Assembly (NCBI GenBank): GCA_021787565.1
Contig: JAJYLT010000011.1
Span: 1-64,000 of the forward strand
Direction of reading: 5' to 3'
Origin: Acidobacteriota bacterium
GTDB lineage: Bacteria > Acidobacteriota > UBA4820 > DSQY01
Length of the DNA stretch: 64,000 nt
Below are positions 1-8,342 of this stretch, piece by piece; the first letter of the stretch is position 1, and each line of letters begins with the position of its first letter. The notes under the pieces are model-generated. The model made no database searches. It saw only the letters and a program-made list of their open reading frames with translations, and was not told the origin of the DNA. The position numbers and the translations under genes are program-made.

Positions 1-48
1 AAAAAGTGTTGAAAGGGAAATAAAAAAGTGGTCTGTTCTGGCACCCAC

Positions 49-88
49 CGGGGGGGGGAAGGGGCGCCCCCCCCCCCCCCCCCCCCCC
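49..88. repeat. Homopolymer G and C tracts
   Basis: A run of nine G is followed closely by an uninterrupted run of 22 C (67-88). The C run lies 14 bases beyond the stop codon of the neighbouring minus-strand Ig-like ORF. Such a run could be a slippage-prone tract or an assembly artefact near a contig end. Nothing else is recognisable in positions 1-102. Confidence 0.8.
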
Positions 89-102
89 AGCCATCCCTCA
101 GT

Positions 103-660
103 TCACGGCCACTGCCAGGTCTTGGTGAGGCTTCCCCCGTCTGGATTCACAAAGGTGAACTGCGTCGGGGTGTTCGGTGGCACCGCGGACTTCAAGGACG
201 CTCCGCCCTTCAGCACGAGCTTGGCGGTGCTCTTCCAGGAGGTGTTGGACCAGAGCGAGCCGTTGATGTAGATCTGGATCCCTGCCTCGATGTTGCCTCC
301 CGCGGCGACTATCCGGAAGGGGCCCCCCAGCTTGGTGAGCGATACGACCGATGGTGGGGGCGTCGTGAGAACGGTAATGCTGGCGGTCGCGCTGTCGGTG
401 TGCCCGCAGGAGTTCGAGACGCGGACCCAGTATTGCGTGCTCGATGTGAGGGGCGGAGTCGTGTAGCTGCCGCCCGTCGCGCCTCCCGCGGGATGGGAGA
501 CGTCTCCGCTATACCCTTGGTACCACTGGTAGCTTAGAGGTCCCTCGCCGGAGGCGGTGACGGTGAAGGTGGCCGTCTGGCCGGATGAGATCGTCTGGCC
601 CCGAGGCTGAACGCTGATAGCGGGGACCGTGCAGGAGCCTCCGGACCCGAAGCAGGCCAC
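103..660 (-). pseudogene. C-terminal part of an Ig-like secreted protein
   Basis: This 185-codon frame encodes an Ig-like beta-sandwich (about residues 12-95; SYQWYQG and YWVRVSNSCG are the core strands) followed by a second beta-rich module (about 105-185) that ends in KTWQWP. There is no signal peptide or plausible N-terminus. The frame opens directly beside a fragment of an unrelated gene at 664, so it is probably a 5'-truncated remnant of a larger surface protein. The C-terminal module recurs in broken form at 8350-8720. Ig-like domains normally mediate adhesion or act as spacers in exported proteins. The exact family is not recognised. Confidence 0.6.
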
Positions 661-663
661 TCC

Positions 664-897
664 GACCGGGAGTGGCCAGAACCGAATCTCCCCCTGCTCA
701 AGAACGCCCTCTCGCAGACATGCTGGGATGGCCCCGGCGTAACCCGGAGGAACTGGCGCTCCCTTCTCCTCAACAGGCTCGGCACGCTCGATTGGCCGCG
801 GCTTGTCGCGGATGTTCGGCCCTTCCTCGAGGAACCCGCCAGCGCCGGTCTCCTCAACCCGGACGATCTGAGCGCGCTGCTGAGATCAAGGCACTGA
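664..897 (+). pseudogene. 3' remnant of AbiEii/AbiGii-type nucleotidyltransferase toxin gene
   Basis: Reading the plus strand in the frame that ends at the TGA at 895-897 gives about 77 residues that resemble the C-terminus of COG2253 AbiEii-type nucleotidyltransferases. The markers are RNWRSLLLNRLGTLDW, then DVRPFLEEP and a terminal leucine-rich LLNPDDLSALLR. The catalytic N-terminal nucleotidyltransferase domain is absent, because the frame upstream runs into the antisense of the Ig-like remnant. It is therefore a truncated toxin gene of an AbiE-type system. No AbiEi antitoxin gene is visible. The assignment rests on pattern memory of the family C-terminus. Confidence 0.6.
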
Positions 898-951
898 GGC
901 CTAATCCCAGGACTCGAAGGCATGCGCAAACGAAGGAATCCCTATGCTCGC

Positions 952-980
952 TCCTGAAAAGGCCGCCCTTTCAGGAGGGC
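952..980. terminator. Hairpin after AbiEii remnant
   Basis: CCTGAAA and TTTCAGG form an inverted repeat around a 9-base loop. It follows the AbiEii remnant by about 55 bases and could be a transcription terminator, although there is no clear T-run. The rest of 898-1167 holds only a REP half-site. Confidence 0.3.
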
Positions 981-1050
981 ATCTGGCGGCCGGGCCACTC
1001 AAGCCCTCGCCTGGCCGACCCCCGCATTGTATTCGCTCCCCGCCCCCCTA

Positions 1051-1075
1051 TGGGAGCCGTCGCCTGACGGCGAAC
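1051..1075 (-). repeat. REP family 1 half-site
   Basis: GGGAGC followed by CGTCGCCTGACGG matches the B-type half of the REP/BIME family that surrounds the RAYT gene at 20 kb, in inverted orientation. Confidence 0.6.
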
Positions 1076-1167
1076 GTCTCGTCTCGCGAACACAAGGAGG
1101 GCAGACAGAAGTCCGCGCTCCCCTCCCGGAATGGACGGGCGTGCGACAGGTCTCTCAGTTCACGGGC

Positions 1168-1653
1168 TCACTTCGCTTCGGCGATGGAGGCGATAATGTG
1201 CACTTTAGTGACCTTTGGCCAGTCAATAGTCTTCATGCTATCGAGCCAGCAGAGGTTGGTATGGTCGTCTTGCGCGTTGGGCTGGACGTCGTCCGTTCGG
1301 TCGCAACTCATGTAGACTTTGCCGTCCTCTCCCTCAAGCCTCACGATGATTTTCATGCTCATCTTCTTGTCAGAGGTATTGCTCACGCCAACGGCGAGCT
1401 TGGGGTGACAGTTGTCCCCGGGATCACTCTTGGCTTTGGCGATATCCTCTTCATTGGGGGCGTTGCGGATCACCACTTCTTCGAAAATAAGGGAGCCCGC
1501 CTTGAAGTGAAGCTCACCCACTTCCGATTTCGGCATGGCTACGGTCTGATCGACCTTGATAGGTTCGCCCGCCCAAGCAAGGGTGCTTGCCGCCGCCCAC
1601 ACGACGCAAGCCCACGCCACGATGCACCAACAGCCACAGTGTCTACGTTTCAT
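1168..1653 (-). CDS. Small secreted protein of unknown function
   Basis: The 161-residue product has an N-terminal signal peptide: a basic start, a hydrophobic core rich in Trp and Ala, and cleavage probably after AWA near residue 28. The mature part is about 130 residues with a C-terminal IIASIAEAK and two or three cysteines. No family is recognised. The ATG is preceded by a strong AAGGAGG. It starts 57 bases after the KAS III stop codon on the same strand, so it may be the last gene of the biosynthetic operon that begins at 7797, or an independent exported protein. Confidence 0.7.
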   Translation of the reverse strand: MKRRHCGCWCIVAWACVVWAAASTLAWAGEPIKVDQTVAMPKSEVGELHFKAGSLIFEEVVIRNAPNEEDIAKAKSDPGDNCHPKLAVGVSNTSDKKMSMKIIVRLEGEDGKVYMSCDRTDDVQPNAQDDHTNLCWLDSMKTIDWPKVTKVHIIASIAEAK

Positions 1654-1710
1654 GCCATCCTCCTTATCAATACCGGCGAAAGAACGATGCCACCTCTTCT
1701 CACGGCCCTA

Positions 1711-2859
1711 TCAAACAGCCGTCATCATCATGTAGCACATGGAAAACCGTCCGCTCTCCGGGATCAGGCAGAGCAACTTGTCCTCGCGGCAGACGCGTCC
1801 CGACTTGAATAGTTCCTCCAAGATGATGTAGATGGCGGCGGATCCGGTATTCCCTTTTGTCGCGAGGTTGCTGTACCACCTTTCCATGGGGATGCCGAAG
1901 CCGATTCTCATCATGGCATCGTGCAATGCGCCCTTGAAGAAATGGGAGGAGTAGTGGGGAAGGAACCAATCCACGTCCCCTGTTTTCAGGGAGTGCTTCT
2001 TGATGACCGCCGGGAGGGTCAGGTCCACGGCTGTCCTGACGATCTCCCGGTTGAGAAGCTTCACATCTTGTTGCAAGTTGAATGCGCCTTCCTCCACAGC
2101 CTCGTGGATCGATTCGAATTCACGCCAGCCCCTCAAGTCTCCGTCTGCGTTCTTGAAGCACCCCGCATACATGCAGGTCTCGAAGTGGCTGGCGAAAGAA
2201 ACATGCTCAATCCAGTCTATCCTCAGAGCCAGCTTCCCGGCCTCGGGAGCTCGCGTCAGGAAGGCGGCCGCGGCCCCGTCGGAAAGCATCCACCGAAGGA
2301 AATCAGCATTGAACAGAAGCGCGGGCCGTTTTGTTAGCTCTTCATGGTGCTTGTGAGGCCCGGACTTGAAGAACCTTGCGTTGAGGAACGACGAGGCCGC
2401 TTCTGAACCCGTGGCCACTGCATTCTTGGACATCCCAAGCGCCACGTTCATATAAGCGTATTTCAAGGCCGTGAGCCCCGAGAGACAGATCCCCGATGTG
2501 CTGATCACTTCGCACGGCCGGCTGCCGAGTTCTCCGTGGACCATAAGCCCGTGGCCCGGCAGCAACTGGTCGGGGGTTCCGGTACCGCAGCAGAGACATT
2601 CGATGTCATCCACTGCAAAACCGTCGTACGGCATCAGGTTCCGAATCGCGTTGGCCGTCAGCTTGGCATTAGAGTGCGTGGATCTTCCGGAAACCGGATC
2701 CAGCGCGTAGTATCTCTGCCGAATCTGGTTGTTCCGCAAGATGATCTGCCTTGTGCGCGACGGAACCTCGCCAGCCATTCCGAGGATCTTCTCCATTTCA
2801 TCGTTGCTGACCGGGTCATTCGGAAGGAATACCCCCAGATCCGTGATGTAGCAATCCAT
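1711..2859 (-). CDS. 3-oxoacyl-ACP synthase III family (KAS III-like) protein
   Basis: The product is about 382 residues and belongs to the FabH/thiolase-fold ketosynthase III superfamily, which condenses an acyl-CoA or acyl-ACP primer with a malonyl-type extender or transfers acyl groups. The expected triad can be placed: Cys in STSGICLSG, His in FLPHYSSHFF and Asn in KGNTGSA. The ATG at 2859 has AGGAG upstream; an in-frame start at 2967 would overlap the radical SAM gene. It sits in an operon with BtrH-like, ABC and radical SAM genes, so a secondary-metabolite role is more likely than housekeeping fatty acid synthesis. The substrate cannot be told from sequence. Confidence 0.85.
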   Translation of the reverse strand: MDCYITDLGVFLPNDPVSNDEMEKILGMAGEVPSRTRQIILRNNQIRQRYYALDPVSGRSTHSNAKLTANAIRNLMPYDGFAVDDIECLCCGTGTPDQLLPGHGLMVHGELGSRPCEVISTSGICLSGLTALKYAYMNVALGMSKNAVATGSEAASSFLNARFFKSGPHKHHEELTKRPALLFNADFLRWMLSDGAAAAFLTRAPEAGKLALRIDWIEHVSFASHFETCMYAGCFKNADGDLRGWREFESIHEAVEEGAFNLQQDVKLLNREIVRTAVDLTLPAVIKKHSLKTGDVDWFLPHYSSHFFKGALHDAMMRIGFGIPMERWYSNLATKGNTGSAAIYIILEELFKSGRVCREDKLLCLIPESGRFSMCYMMMTAV

Positions 2860-2875
2860 GGTGCGGCTCTCCTGT

Positions 2876-4171
2876 TCATACCCGCGCGCGGGACTGGCAA
2901 AGGCGAAGCAGCTCAGCGTATCTTTGGTAGAATACCTTGTCTCCAAGCCTGGTGGGGAGTATGGCATTTTCGAGGGTGTAATAGTCTAGATCCTCGATGA
3001 GGATCCGGTCCTTCATGGTTTCATATAGCGCCGTGCCCGGCAGGGGAGTCAGCACGGACAGAATAGGGAGGTCAATCGGATTCTTCGCGATATATGTGCC
3101 AAGGGCCTCGAACTCGGCTTCGCCGTATTCTGGGGAAATGATGAAATCGCCGACTATGGTAATGCCTATTTCGTGAAGCGCCGCGATGGCTTCCAGGTTG
3201 GTCTCGGTGGAACTTCCCTTGCGCCACCCTCTCAACCTCTTCCCATCGATTTCCTCGAACCCGACGATCACGGAACGCAGCCCTGCGGTCTTCCATCGGC
3301 GCAGGAGGGCCGGGTGGGAGACGACCGTATCGGCTCGGATGTCCGCGATGAAGCTCTTCTGAATGCCCTCCTCCAAAATCGCACCGCAGAGCCTCTCTGC
3401 GTGCCCGATGTCTGCAAACGTGTTGGCGTCAATCAAGCGGACCACTGGGATGTCTCCAAGAAGCCGAACGTCCCGAAGCACCGCGCCCACCCTGCGGGTC
3501 AGATGCCTCCCTCCGGCCTGAGAGGCGATGCAGCAGAAGGAACAGCCGAACGGACAACCGTAGGCGGAGGCAACGAATCCAAGTTTGAGCTTCAATGCTG
3601 GAATCGTGTAGCTCTCTCGGTAGCCTGAGACCTTGTGATAGCTTGGGGGCCAGTCGTCCGCAAGGTCGGCAGGAGAATAAGAGCGGCGCCTGAACGCGAT
3701 CTCTTTGCCGGGTCTGGTCCTGGCCACCCCCGGGATTCCGTCCGGAGTCCTCCCCTCCGCCAGGGCCACCACGAGCTCCCTGAAGCTCGACCCTGCGAGA
3801 CCCACGACGATATAATCGACCTGTTCCCGGTTAAAGTACCCCGGGGCGCTACTAGCATGGCTGCCACCGACCACGACCGTGGCGTTGCACATCGCCTTGG
3901 CCTGCGCGGCGAGCCTCAGAACGGTATTTGCCTCGCATGTGACGCCAGTGAAGCCGACGATCTCGGGTCCAAACTCCACCAAGAAGGTTTCGAGCGCCGC
4001 GGGCTCGACTTTCAGATCCACGATACGAACCTCGTGATCATTCACGGTGCCCGCGAGAACTTCTAGGGCGTAGGGTTCTCCTCGGAAGATATGCTTGACA
4101 AAGTCAATTCCATAGCGTTCCCGCGGAATGCTTCTGCCGCAATTCGGTGGATTCACGAGAAGGATCTTCAT
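2876..4171 (-). CDS. Cobalamin-binding-domain type radical SAM protein
   Basis: The 431-residue product has an N-terminal Rossmann-like region typical of B12-binding radical SAM enzymes (KILLVNPPN at the start, VVVGGSHAS near residue 105). A radical SAM core follows with the cluster motif CPFGCSFC near residue 205. The strict cobalamin ligand motif DxHxxG is not obvious, so B12 binding is uncertain. Enzymes of this class catalyse methylations and rearrangements of unactivated carbons. It lies 16 bases upstream of the KAS III start and 7 bases after the ABC permease stop, which points to one operon. Confidence 0.85.
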   Translation of the reverse strand: MKILLVNPPNCGRSIPRERYGIDFVKHIFRGEPYALEVLAGTVNDHEVRIVDLKVEPAALETFLVEFGPEIVGFTGVTCEANTVLRLAAQAKAMCNATVVVGGSHASSAPGYFNREQVDYIVVGLAGSSFRELVVALAEGRTPDGIPGVARTRPGKEIAFRRRSYSPADLADDWPPSYHKVSGYRESYTIPALKLKLGFVASAYGCPFGCSFCCIASQAGGRHLTRRVGAVLRDVRLLGDIPVVRLIDANTFADIGHAERLCGAILEEGIQKSFIADIRADTVVSHPALLRRWKTAGLRSVIVGFEEIDGKRLRGWRKGSSTETNLEAIAALHEIGITIVGDFIISPEYGEAEFEALGTYIAKNPIDLPILSVLTPLPGTALYETMKDRILIEDLDYYTLENAILPTRLGDKVFYQRYAELLRLCQSRARV

Positions 4172-4178
4172 CGGCTGC

Positions 4179-5534
4179 TCATGCCCCGCTTGGACCCCTT
4201 CTGAGGAGAACGTACCCAGAAAGGAGCATGCTCATCAGGAAAAAAGAGAGTAGCAACAAAATGCCCGGGAGGGCGCCCCGGAGCCCCTGCCCCCGGACGA
4301 AAATAGCAAGAAAGGCATTCAGGCCCCAGGCCAGTGGCGAAAACACGCTGATCTGGCGCATGGTGGCGGGCATGGCGTAGGCAGGAACCATGATTCCTCC
4401 TAACGCCGCGGCAACGACGACCGAGACTGAACCAAACATGGAAGCTTGTTCGAAGCTCCTCGCGACCGTGCCCACCAGCAAGCCGAACCCCGTTGCGGCA
4501 AGGCTGGCGCTGAGGGCCACGAGAAAGACGGCCAGTGGGTCGGATCCCAGGTCTAGTCTCGGTGTCCCAAGCATCGGGAGGAGCAGCTTGCCAATCAGCA
4601 GGATCAGCGTAAACTGTGCCATGCAGACGAGCGCGTATGCCGTAACCTTGCCGGTGACCAGCGCCAAGGTGGACACTGGCATCGTAAGAAGTCGCATCAA
4701 CGTCCCGTTTCGTCTCTCGGTAATGAGAGATTCGGATAGTGGAACCACAATGAAGAACATTCCAAACAGCGCCCAGGCCGGCACGTTCTGTTGAACGGAC
4801 GTGGGCGGAGAAGTCATGCCTCCAGACATGACGACTTGATGTCTGACTCTGATGGCGGGCACGCCGCCCAAGCCTGGGTTTAGATTGGGGAGCGAGCGGA
4901 CAACCGCCCCGGCAATCTCTGGGCCCATGGATCGCTCAACGCTCTCTCTAATTATCTGGGGAATGACTTCGGCCAAGGCTCTGTCTTCCTCCCGCGTTTC
5001 GACCGCGAGAGTTATCCGACCGAGGGAACCCAGAACCGCACCGCGGAAACTCCCCTGAACAGCCGGATCAAAATAGACAGATATCTCGGGCACGACAACC
5101 CCACCGCCCTTTCCGTCACGTTTCCAGGAAAGCGTGGTTTCTACGGCTTCGCGCGCCTTCTTCTGAAGTGCAGCGGTCAATCCCCTAGGGATGAGAATGC
5201 ATACCTGGTAACGGCCGCAGCCCACGGCATCAAGGGCGGAGCGTTTGTCGGCCGTTCTTCCATCCAGCGTTGTTACGACCCCGACAATGCCAGACCCGGC
5301 TAAATCTCTTTCGATGCTCTGCCCGACGTCTCCATGGTCTTCATCCACGAGAATGATACTCTCTCTGGTCTCGAAGAAGGTCTTTGCCACATTCTCCTGC
5401 ACGAGGGAAATCACGACCACGAGAATGGCGGGCATGAGGAAAAGCACGAGAAGCCCCATTTTGTCCCGCCAAAGAAGAAGGAGTTCCTTCCACATCGAGG
5501 CAACGAATCTTCTCATCAATAAGGCGCCTTTCAC
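4179..5534 (-). CDS. ABC-2 type transporter permease
   Basis: The 451-residue integral membrane protein has the ABC-2 layout: an N-terminal membrane segment after a short basic cytoplasmic start (GLLVLFLMPAILVVVI), a large extracytoplasmic loop of about 220 residues, and a C-terminal block of five or so membrane segments that starts near WALFGMFFIVVPL. TERRNGTLMRLLTMPVS is the usual coupling-helix region. Six bases separate it from the upstream ATPase gene, so the two form an exporter. It probably exports the product of the surrounding biosynthetic operon, which is inference from context. Confidence 0.9.
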   Translation of the reverse strand: MKGALLMRRFVASMWKELLLLWRDKMGLLVLFLMPAILVVVISLVQENVAKTFFETRESIILVDEDHGDVGQSIERDLAGSGIVGVVTTLDGRTADKRSALDAVGCGRYQVCILIPRGLTAALQKKAREAVETTLSWKRDGKGGGVVVPEISVYFDPAVQGSFRGAVLGSLGRITLAVETREEDRALAEVIPQIIRESVERSMGPEIAGAVVRSLPNLNPGLGGVPAIRVRHQVVMSGGMTSPPTSVQQNVPAWALFGMFFIVVPLSESLITERRNGTLMRLLTMPVSTLALVTGKVTAYALVCMAQFTLILLIGKLLLPMLGTPRLDLGSDPLAVFLVALSASLAATGFGLLVGTVARSFEQASMFGSVSVVVAAALGGIMVPAYAMPATMRQISVFSPLAWGLNAFLAIFVRGQGLRGALPGILLLLSFFLMSMLLSGYVLLRRGPSGA

Positions 5535-5540
5535 GACCGG

Positions 5541-6278
5541 TCAATCCCTGAGGTGCTTGCCCGTGAGGGAGAAGAAGAGGCCCTCCAAATTAGTGCATCC
5601 GCCCGAATCACGGACCAGGTCATTGGGAGGGCCTTCGGCGATCTTCCGCCCCTCGTCGATAATCGCCACTGAAGAACACAGCATCGCCGCCTCTTCCATG
5701 TAATGCGTGGTGTAGATGATGGTCGTTCCCGTGTCCCTAAGGTGCAGCAGCCTTTCCAGAATCAGGCCTCTCGATTGGGCATCGATGCCCACCGTTGGCT
5801 CGTCCAGAAAGAGAATGGCTGGGCTATGGAGAATGCCCGCAGCCAGGTTGGCCCTCCGCTTCATCCCTCCGGAGTACGTGGAAACAGCCTCGTCTGCCTT
5901 CTGCTGCAAGCCCACGACTTGAAGGCACTCGGCGATCCTATCTCGGAGAAGAGCGCCCCGCATGCCATAGAGCCTGCCGAAATATTGGAGGTTCTCCCGG
6001 GTCGTAAGGCTGGGGTAGAGCGCGATTTCCTGGGGGACGACACCCAGCAAGCTCCGCGCCTCGATTGGGTACTTCAGGATGTCCAGGCCGCCGATGGAGA
6101 CCTGGCCTTCCGTTGGGGCCATGGCCGTGGTCAGGATTGAGATCGCAGTGGTCTTGCCAGCGCCGTTAGGCCCCAGCAGCCCGAGAACCTCCCCCTCCCG
6201 GACGGACAGGTCAAGGCCCTTGAGCGCCGGCGTGGCCGAGCCCCGGTAAACTTTAGTCACACCCCGGACGGAGACCAT
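5541..6278 (-). CDS. ABC transporter ATP-binding protein
   Basis: The product is about 245 residues with all ABC ATPase signatures: Walker A GPNGAGKTT, Q-loop PQEIALYP, ABC signature YSGGMKRR, Walker B ILFLDEPT and a switch His in YTTHYMEE. The start chosen is the ATG at 6278, which has GGAGAG upstream. A longer frame would overlap the btrH-like gene without a good start codon. It pairs with the ABC-2 permease immediately downstream. It resembles the CcmA/drug-exporter subfamily, so export rather than import is expected. Confidence 0.92.
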   Translation of the reverse strand: MVSVRGVTKVYRGSATPALKGLDLSVREGEVLGLLGPNGAGKTTAISILTTAMAPTEGQVSIGGLDILKYPIEARSLLGVVPQEIALYPSLTTRENLQYFGRLYGMRGALLRDRIAECLQVVGLQQKADEAVSTYSGGMKRRANLAAGILHSPAILFLDEPTVGIDAQSRGLILERLLHLRDTGTTIIYTTHYMEEAAMLCSSVAIIDEGRKIAEGPPNDLVRDSGGCTNLEGLFFSLTGKHLRD

Positions 6279-6361
6279 TTCTCTCCGGCAACCGTCCTGA
6301 CTTTCGGCCTGTCTCACGAGCTCCCTTCCCCGCCGGGGGGAGGCTTGGCGGTCCGTTTCAT

Positions 6362-7381
6362 TCAAGCCGCGGCCCACCGTTCTTGCAGGATGGAGCGCAG
6401 GTCGCGAAACAACTCGTCCTCCCGAACGGCGCAGTCTCTCAACATATCGCCCAGTGCGCCGTAGGTGTCTCCCTCCACTGTCCGTGCCTTGCAAATCCTT
6501 GCGCATCTCAACGCGAAAAGGCGCCAGCGGTCACCAATGGCCGTCATCCGCGTGGCCAAGTCCATCAGCCGGTTCTCGCCTAAAACACCGGAAGCTTCCT
6601 GGAGAAACGCCGCGTACATGAATCGAAAACCGGCTCCACCGGTGCCTATCTCCTCTTGCATGCGGATGAGCTGCGCCAAGTAAAGACGCGCCCTCCTCTC
6701 ACCCAGTTTCTCGGGCCACTTTTCAATCTGGTTTCCCAGGAAGTTAACGCCCTTTACTCCCACGAGTGGAAAGGCCACCTCGCGCATGTTCCGGCAGGAT
6801 TCGTTGAGCCCCCGCAACGTTGCATTGGCGACATCGACGTGTTCAGGCACGCTGGAAATGTAGTACATCCTGCCCTTCGGAGAGAACATACCCCTTGCGA
6901 ATCGGGCCTTTTGAATGTCCTCCCTCGCGCAAACAATGGGCTCTTCCATCACTGGGTCACTGACCGCATAGCAGTCCCCGTTTCTACCGTAGACAACGAG
7001 GTTATGGGCGTTGAAATGGAACCTCAGGGCCGCGGGGATATACGGTAACCAAAAAATCCCCGCTTGGAGGCCGACGGGGATCCCGGCGTCGAGCCTTCTG
7101 TCGAGGCTAGCCATGGCAGCCCGCTGGCTCCAGAACTTCTCCGCGCCGATCTTGATCCCTAGGTGCTTGGTGGCCTTTTTTAGGATGCTACCCGGGAAGC
7201 TACGAAAGGCGGTCAGAGGCAAATCATTGATCTTGATGAACGGGAAATGGGCAAAGTGAAGGCCCGCTCCGATCCCGAAGACCAGCGACTCGGAAATGCG
7301 CACGCCATGGTGGCACAGGAGGTTAGCGGTTACGCCCGTTTCACAATGTGCTGCCTGCTGGTGGCGAAAAGGGACGCTCAT
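6362..7381 (-). CDS. BtrH N-terminal domain-containing protein (acyltransferase-like)
   Basis: The 339-residue protein begins with HCETGVTANLLCHHG and SESLVFGIGAGLHF, which match the BtrH N-terminal family: a C39-peptidase-like fold in which a Cys/His pair transfers an acyl group, as BtrH does in butirosin biosynthesis. Cys13 is the candidate nucleophile, and the FHFNAHNLVVYG region near residue 120 supplies a candidate His. The C-terminal half is helical and probably corresponds to DUF4872. Its ATG overlaps the TGA of the preceding small gene by four bases, so the two are coupled. Together with KAS III it suggests assembly of an acylated product. Confidence 0.8.
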   Translation of the reverse strand: MSVPFRHQQAAHCETGVTANLLCHHGVRISESLVFGIGAGLHFAHFPFIKINDLPLTAFRSFPGSILKKATKHLGIKIGAEKFWSQRAAMASLDRRLDAGIPVGLQAGIFWLPYIPAALRFHFNAHNLVVYGRNGDCYAVSDPVMEEPIVCAREDIQKARFARGMFSPKGRMYYISSVPEHVDVANATLRGLNESCRNMREVAFPLVGVKGVNFLGNQIEKWPEKLGERRARLYLAQLIRMQEEIGTGGAGFRFMYAAFLQEASGVLGENRLMDLATRMTAIGDRWRLFALRCARICKARTVEGDTYGALGDMLRDCAVREDELFRDLRSILQERWAAA

Positions 7382-7797
7382 CTTTCGCCCTTGTCCCGCT
7401 GGATCTCGGGAACGAAGGAGATGCGTTCAACGGGCATTCGCAGGACAGCCGCATATCGCCCCTTGAGGCTCGGTTTCAGGCGCTCGAATACTTCCCACCT
7501 CAGATGCCTTCTAACTCTCCAGATGGGGAGCCGGACATATTGGGCCATGAGTTTGATGTCCATCTGGTTCAGGGCCATGTGGTAGGCGAGGGGGCTCTTG
7601 ACTCTCGCGTGGACGTCGCGGAGCGCCTGCTCCACCTGCTTGGAAATGACCTCCCAAGCCATGCCGTTGGCGATGTTCAGAGGCTCCCATCCGGTGCTGG
7701 GTGCAAGCACATAGCGGTCGTTTTCCCCCAGCGCGTAGCAGACGCTTTTCCTGCCTTCATACAGCCCTTCATCTTGAGGAACCTCATCGATCTTCAT
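7378..7797 (-). CDS. Small HTH-like protein, first gene of the biosynthetic operon
   Basis: The product is 139 residues with no signal peptide. The C-terminal half (about residues 70-115) reads MDIKLMAQYVRLPIWRVRRHL and following, which fits a helix-turn-helix. The N-terminal half contains VLAPSTGWEP and an amphipathic helix. I recall similar small proteins beside lipid and secondary-metabolism genes but cannot name the family. As the first gene of the operon it could be a regulator or a small partner of the BtrH-like protein. Confidence 0.65.
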   Translation of the reverse strand: MKIDEVPQDEGLYEGRKSVCYALGENDRYVLAPSTGWEPLNIANGMAWEVISKQVEQALRDVHARVKSPLAYHMALNQMDIKLMAQYVRLPIWRVRRHLRWEVFERLKPSLKGRYAAVLRMPVERISFVPEIQRDKGER

Positions 7798-7933
7798 GGC
7801 TTCCTCGTGCTGCTATTATAGTCTTCTTGGGCACACGCGCAAGACGGGAGGCCTGCCAAACCCATCTTCTACCGCCGCGCCCTTCAACCCCAGCCCGCCC
7901 CGGCCCAAATCGTACTCGCTCGCCATCCCCCCT

Positions 7934-7958
7934 GTGGGAGCCGTCGCCCGGCGGCGAC
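7934..7958 (-). repeat. REP family 1 half-site
   Basis: GTGGGAGC followed by CGTCGCCCGGCGGCGAC is a B-type half of REP family 1, with the inner palindrome preserved. A further degraded copy is visible around 8233-8255. Most of 7798-8340 is repeat debris and has no gene. Confidence 0.65.
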
Positions 7959-7988
7959 TCCGCGGCCTTTCGAAGGTCATCCTTCATC

Positions 7989-8110
7989 GTAGCGGCCGAT
8001 CGCCGATCGGCCGAAGCGCCGGGGCCGCACCCTGCCCAGTCGGCCTTTGGCGAGGAAAGGCCGCTACACCAGCGACCATTCATCGTAGCGGCCCGTCGCC
8101 GATCGGCCCC
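7989..8110. repeat. REP family 3 cluster (three stem-loops)
   Basis: GTAG at 7989 is followed by the palindrome CGGCCGATC-GCC-GATCGGCCG. An inverted copy at 8041-8067 reads, on its own strand, GTAG then CGGCCTTT...AAAGGCCG. A third copy starts with GTAG at 8085. Head and stem architecture are those of REP elements, but the stem sequence differs from families 1 and 2 in this window. Confidence 0.65.
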
Positions 8111-8342
8111 AGCCATCGGAGCAGCGGTCGTTCCCGCGCACCTCCGACATCCTCCGCCGATTTCTCGTTCGCCTCCCTCGGAGCGAGGGGGGCGATTCTG
8201 ATCGGTCCTCCCTACTCCCATCAGCCTTCCCAATCGATCCTGTGGGTGCCGTCGCCCGGCGGCCTGGCCCACACCACTTTCATACCCATGGGCCGGAGGG
8301 ATTCTCGCGGGGGGAATGGCAAGGCCTTCCGCAACGGACATC

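Noticed and set aside
1027-1812. 261-codon plus-strand frame over the small secreted protein gene
   Set aside because: The minus-strand gene has a signal peptide and a strong ribosome binding site; the plus frame has neither.
7989-8110. Possible CRISPR array
   Set aside because: The units are palindromic, differ in stem sequence and have irregular spacing; there are no cas genes.
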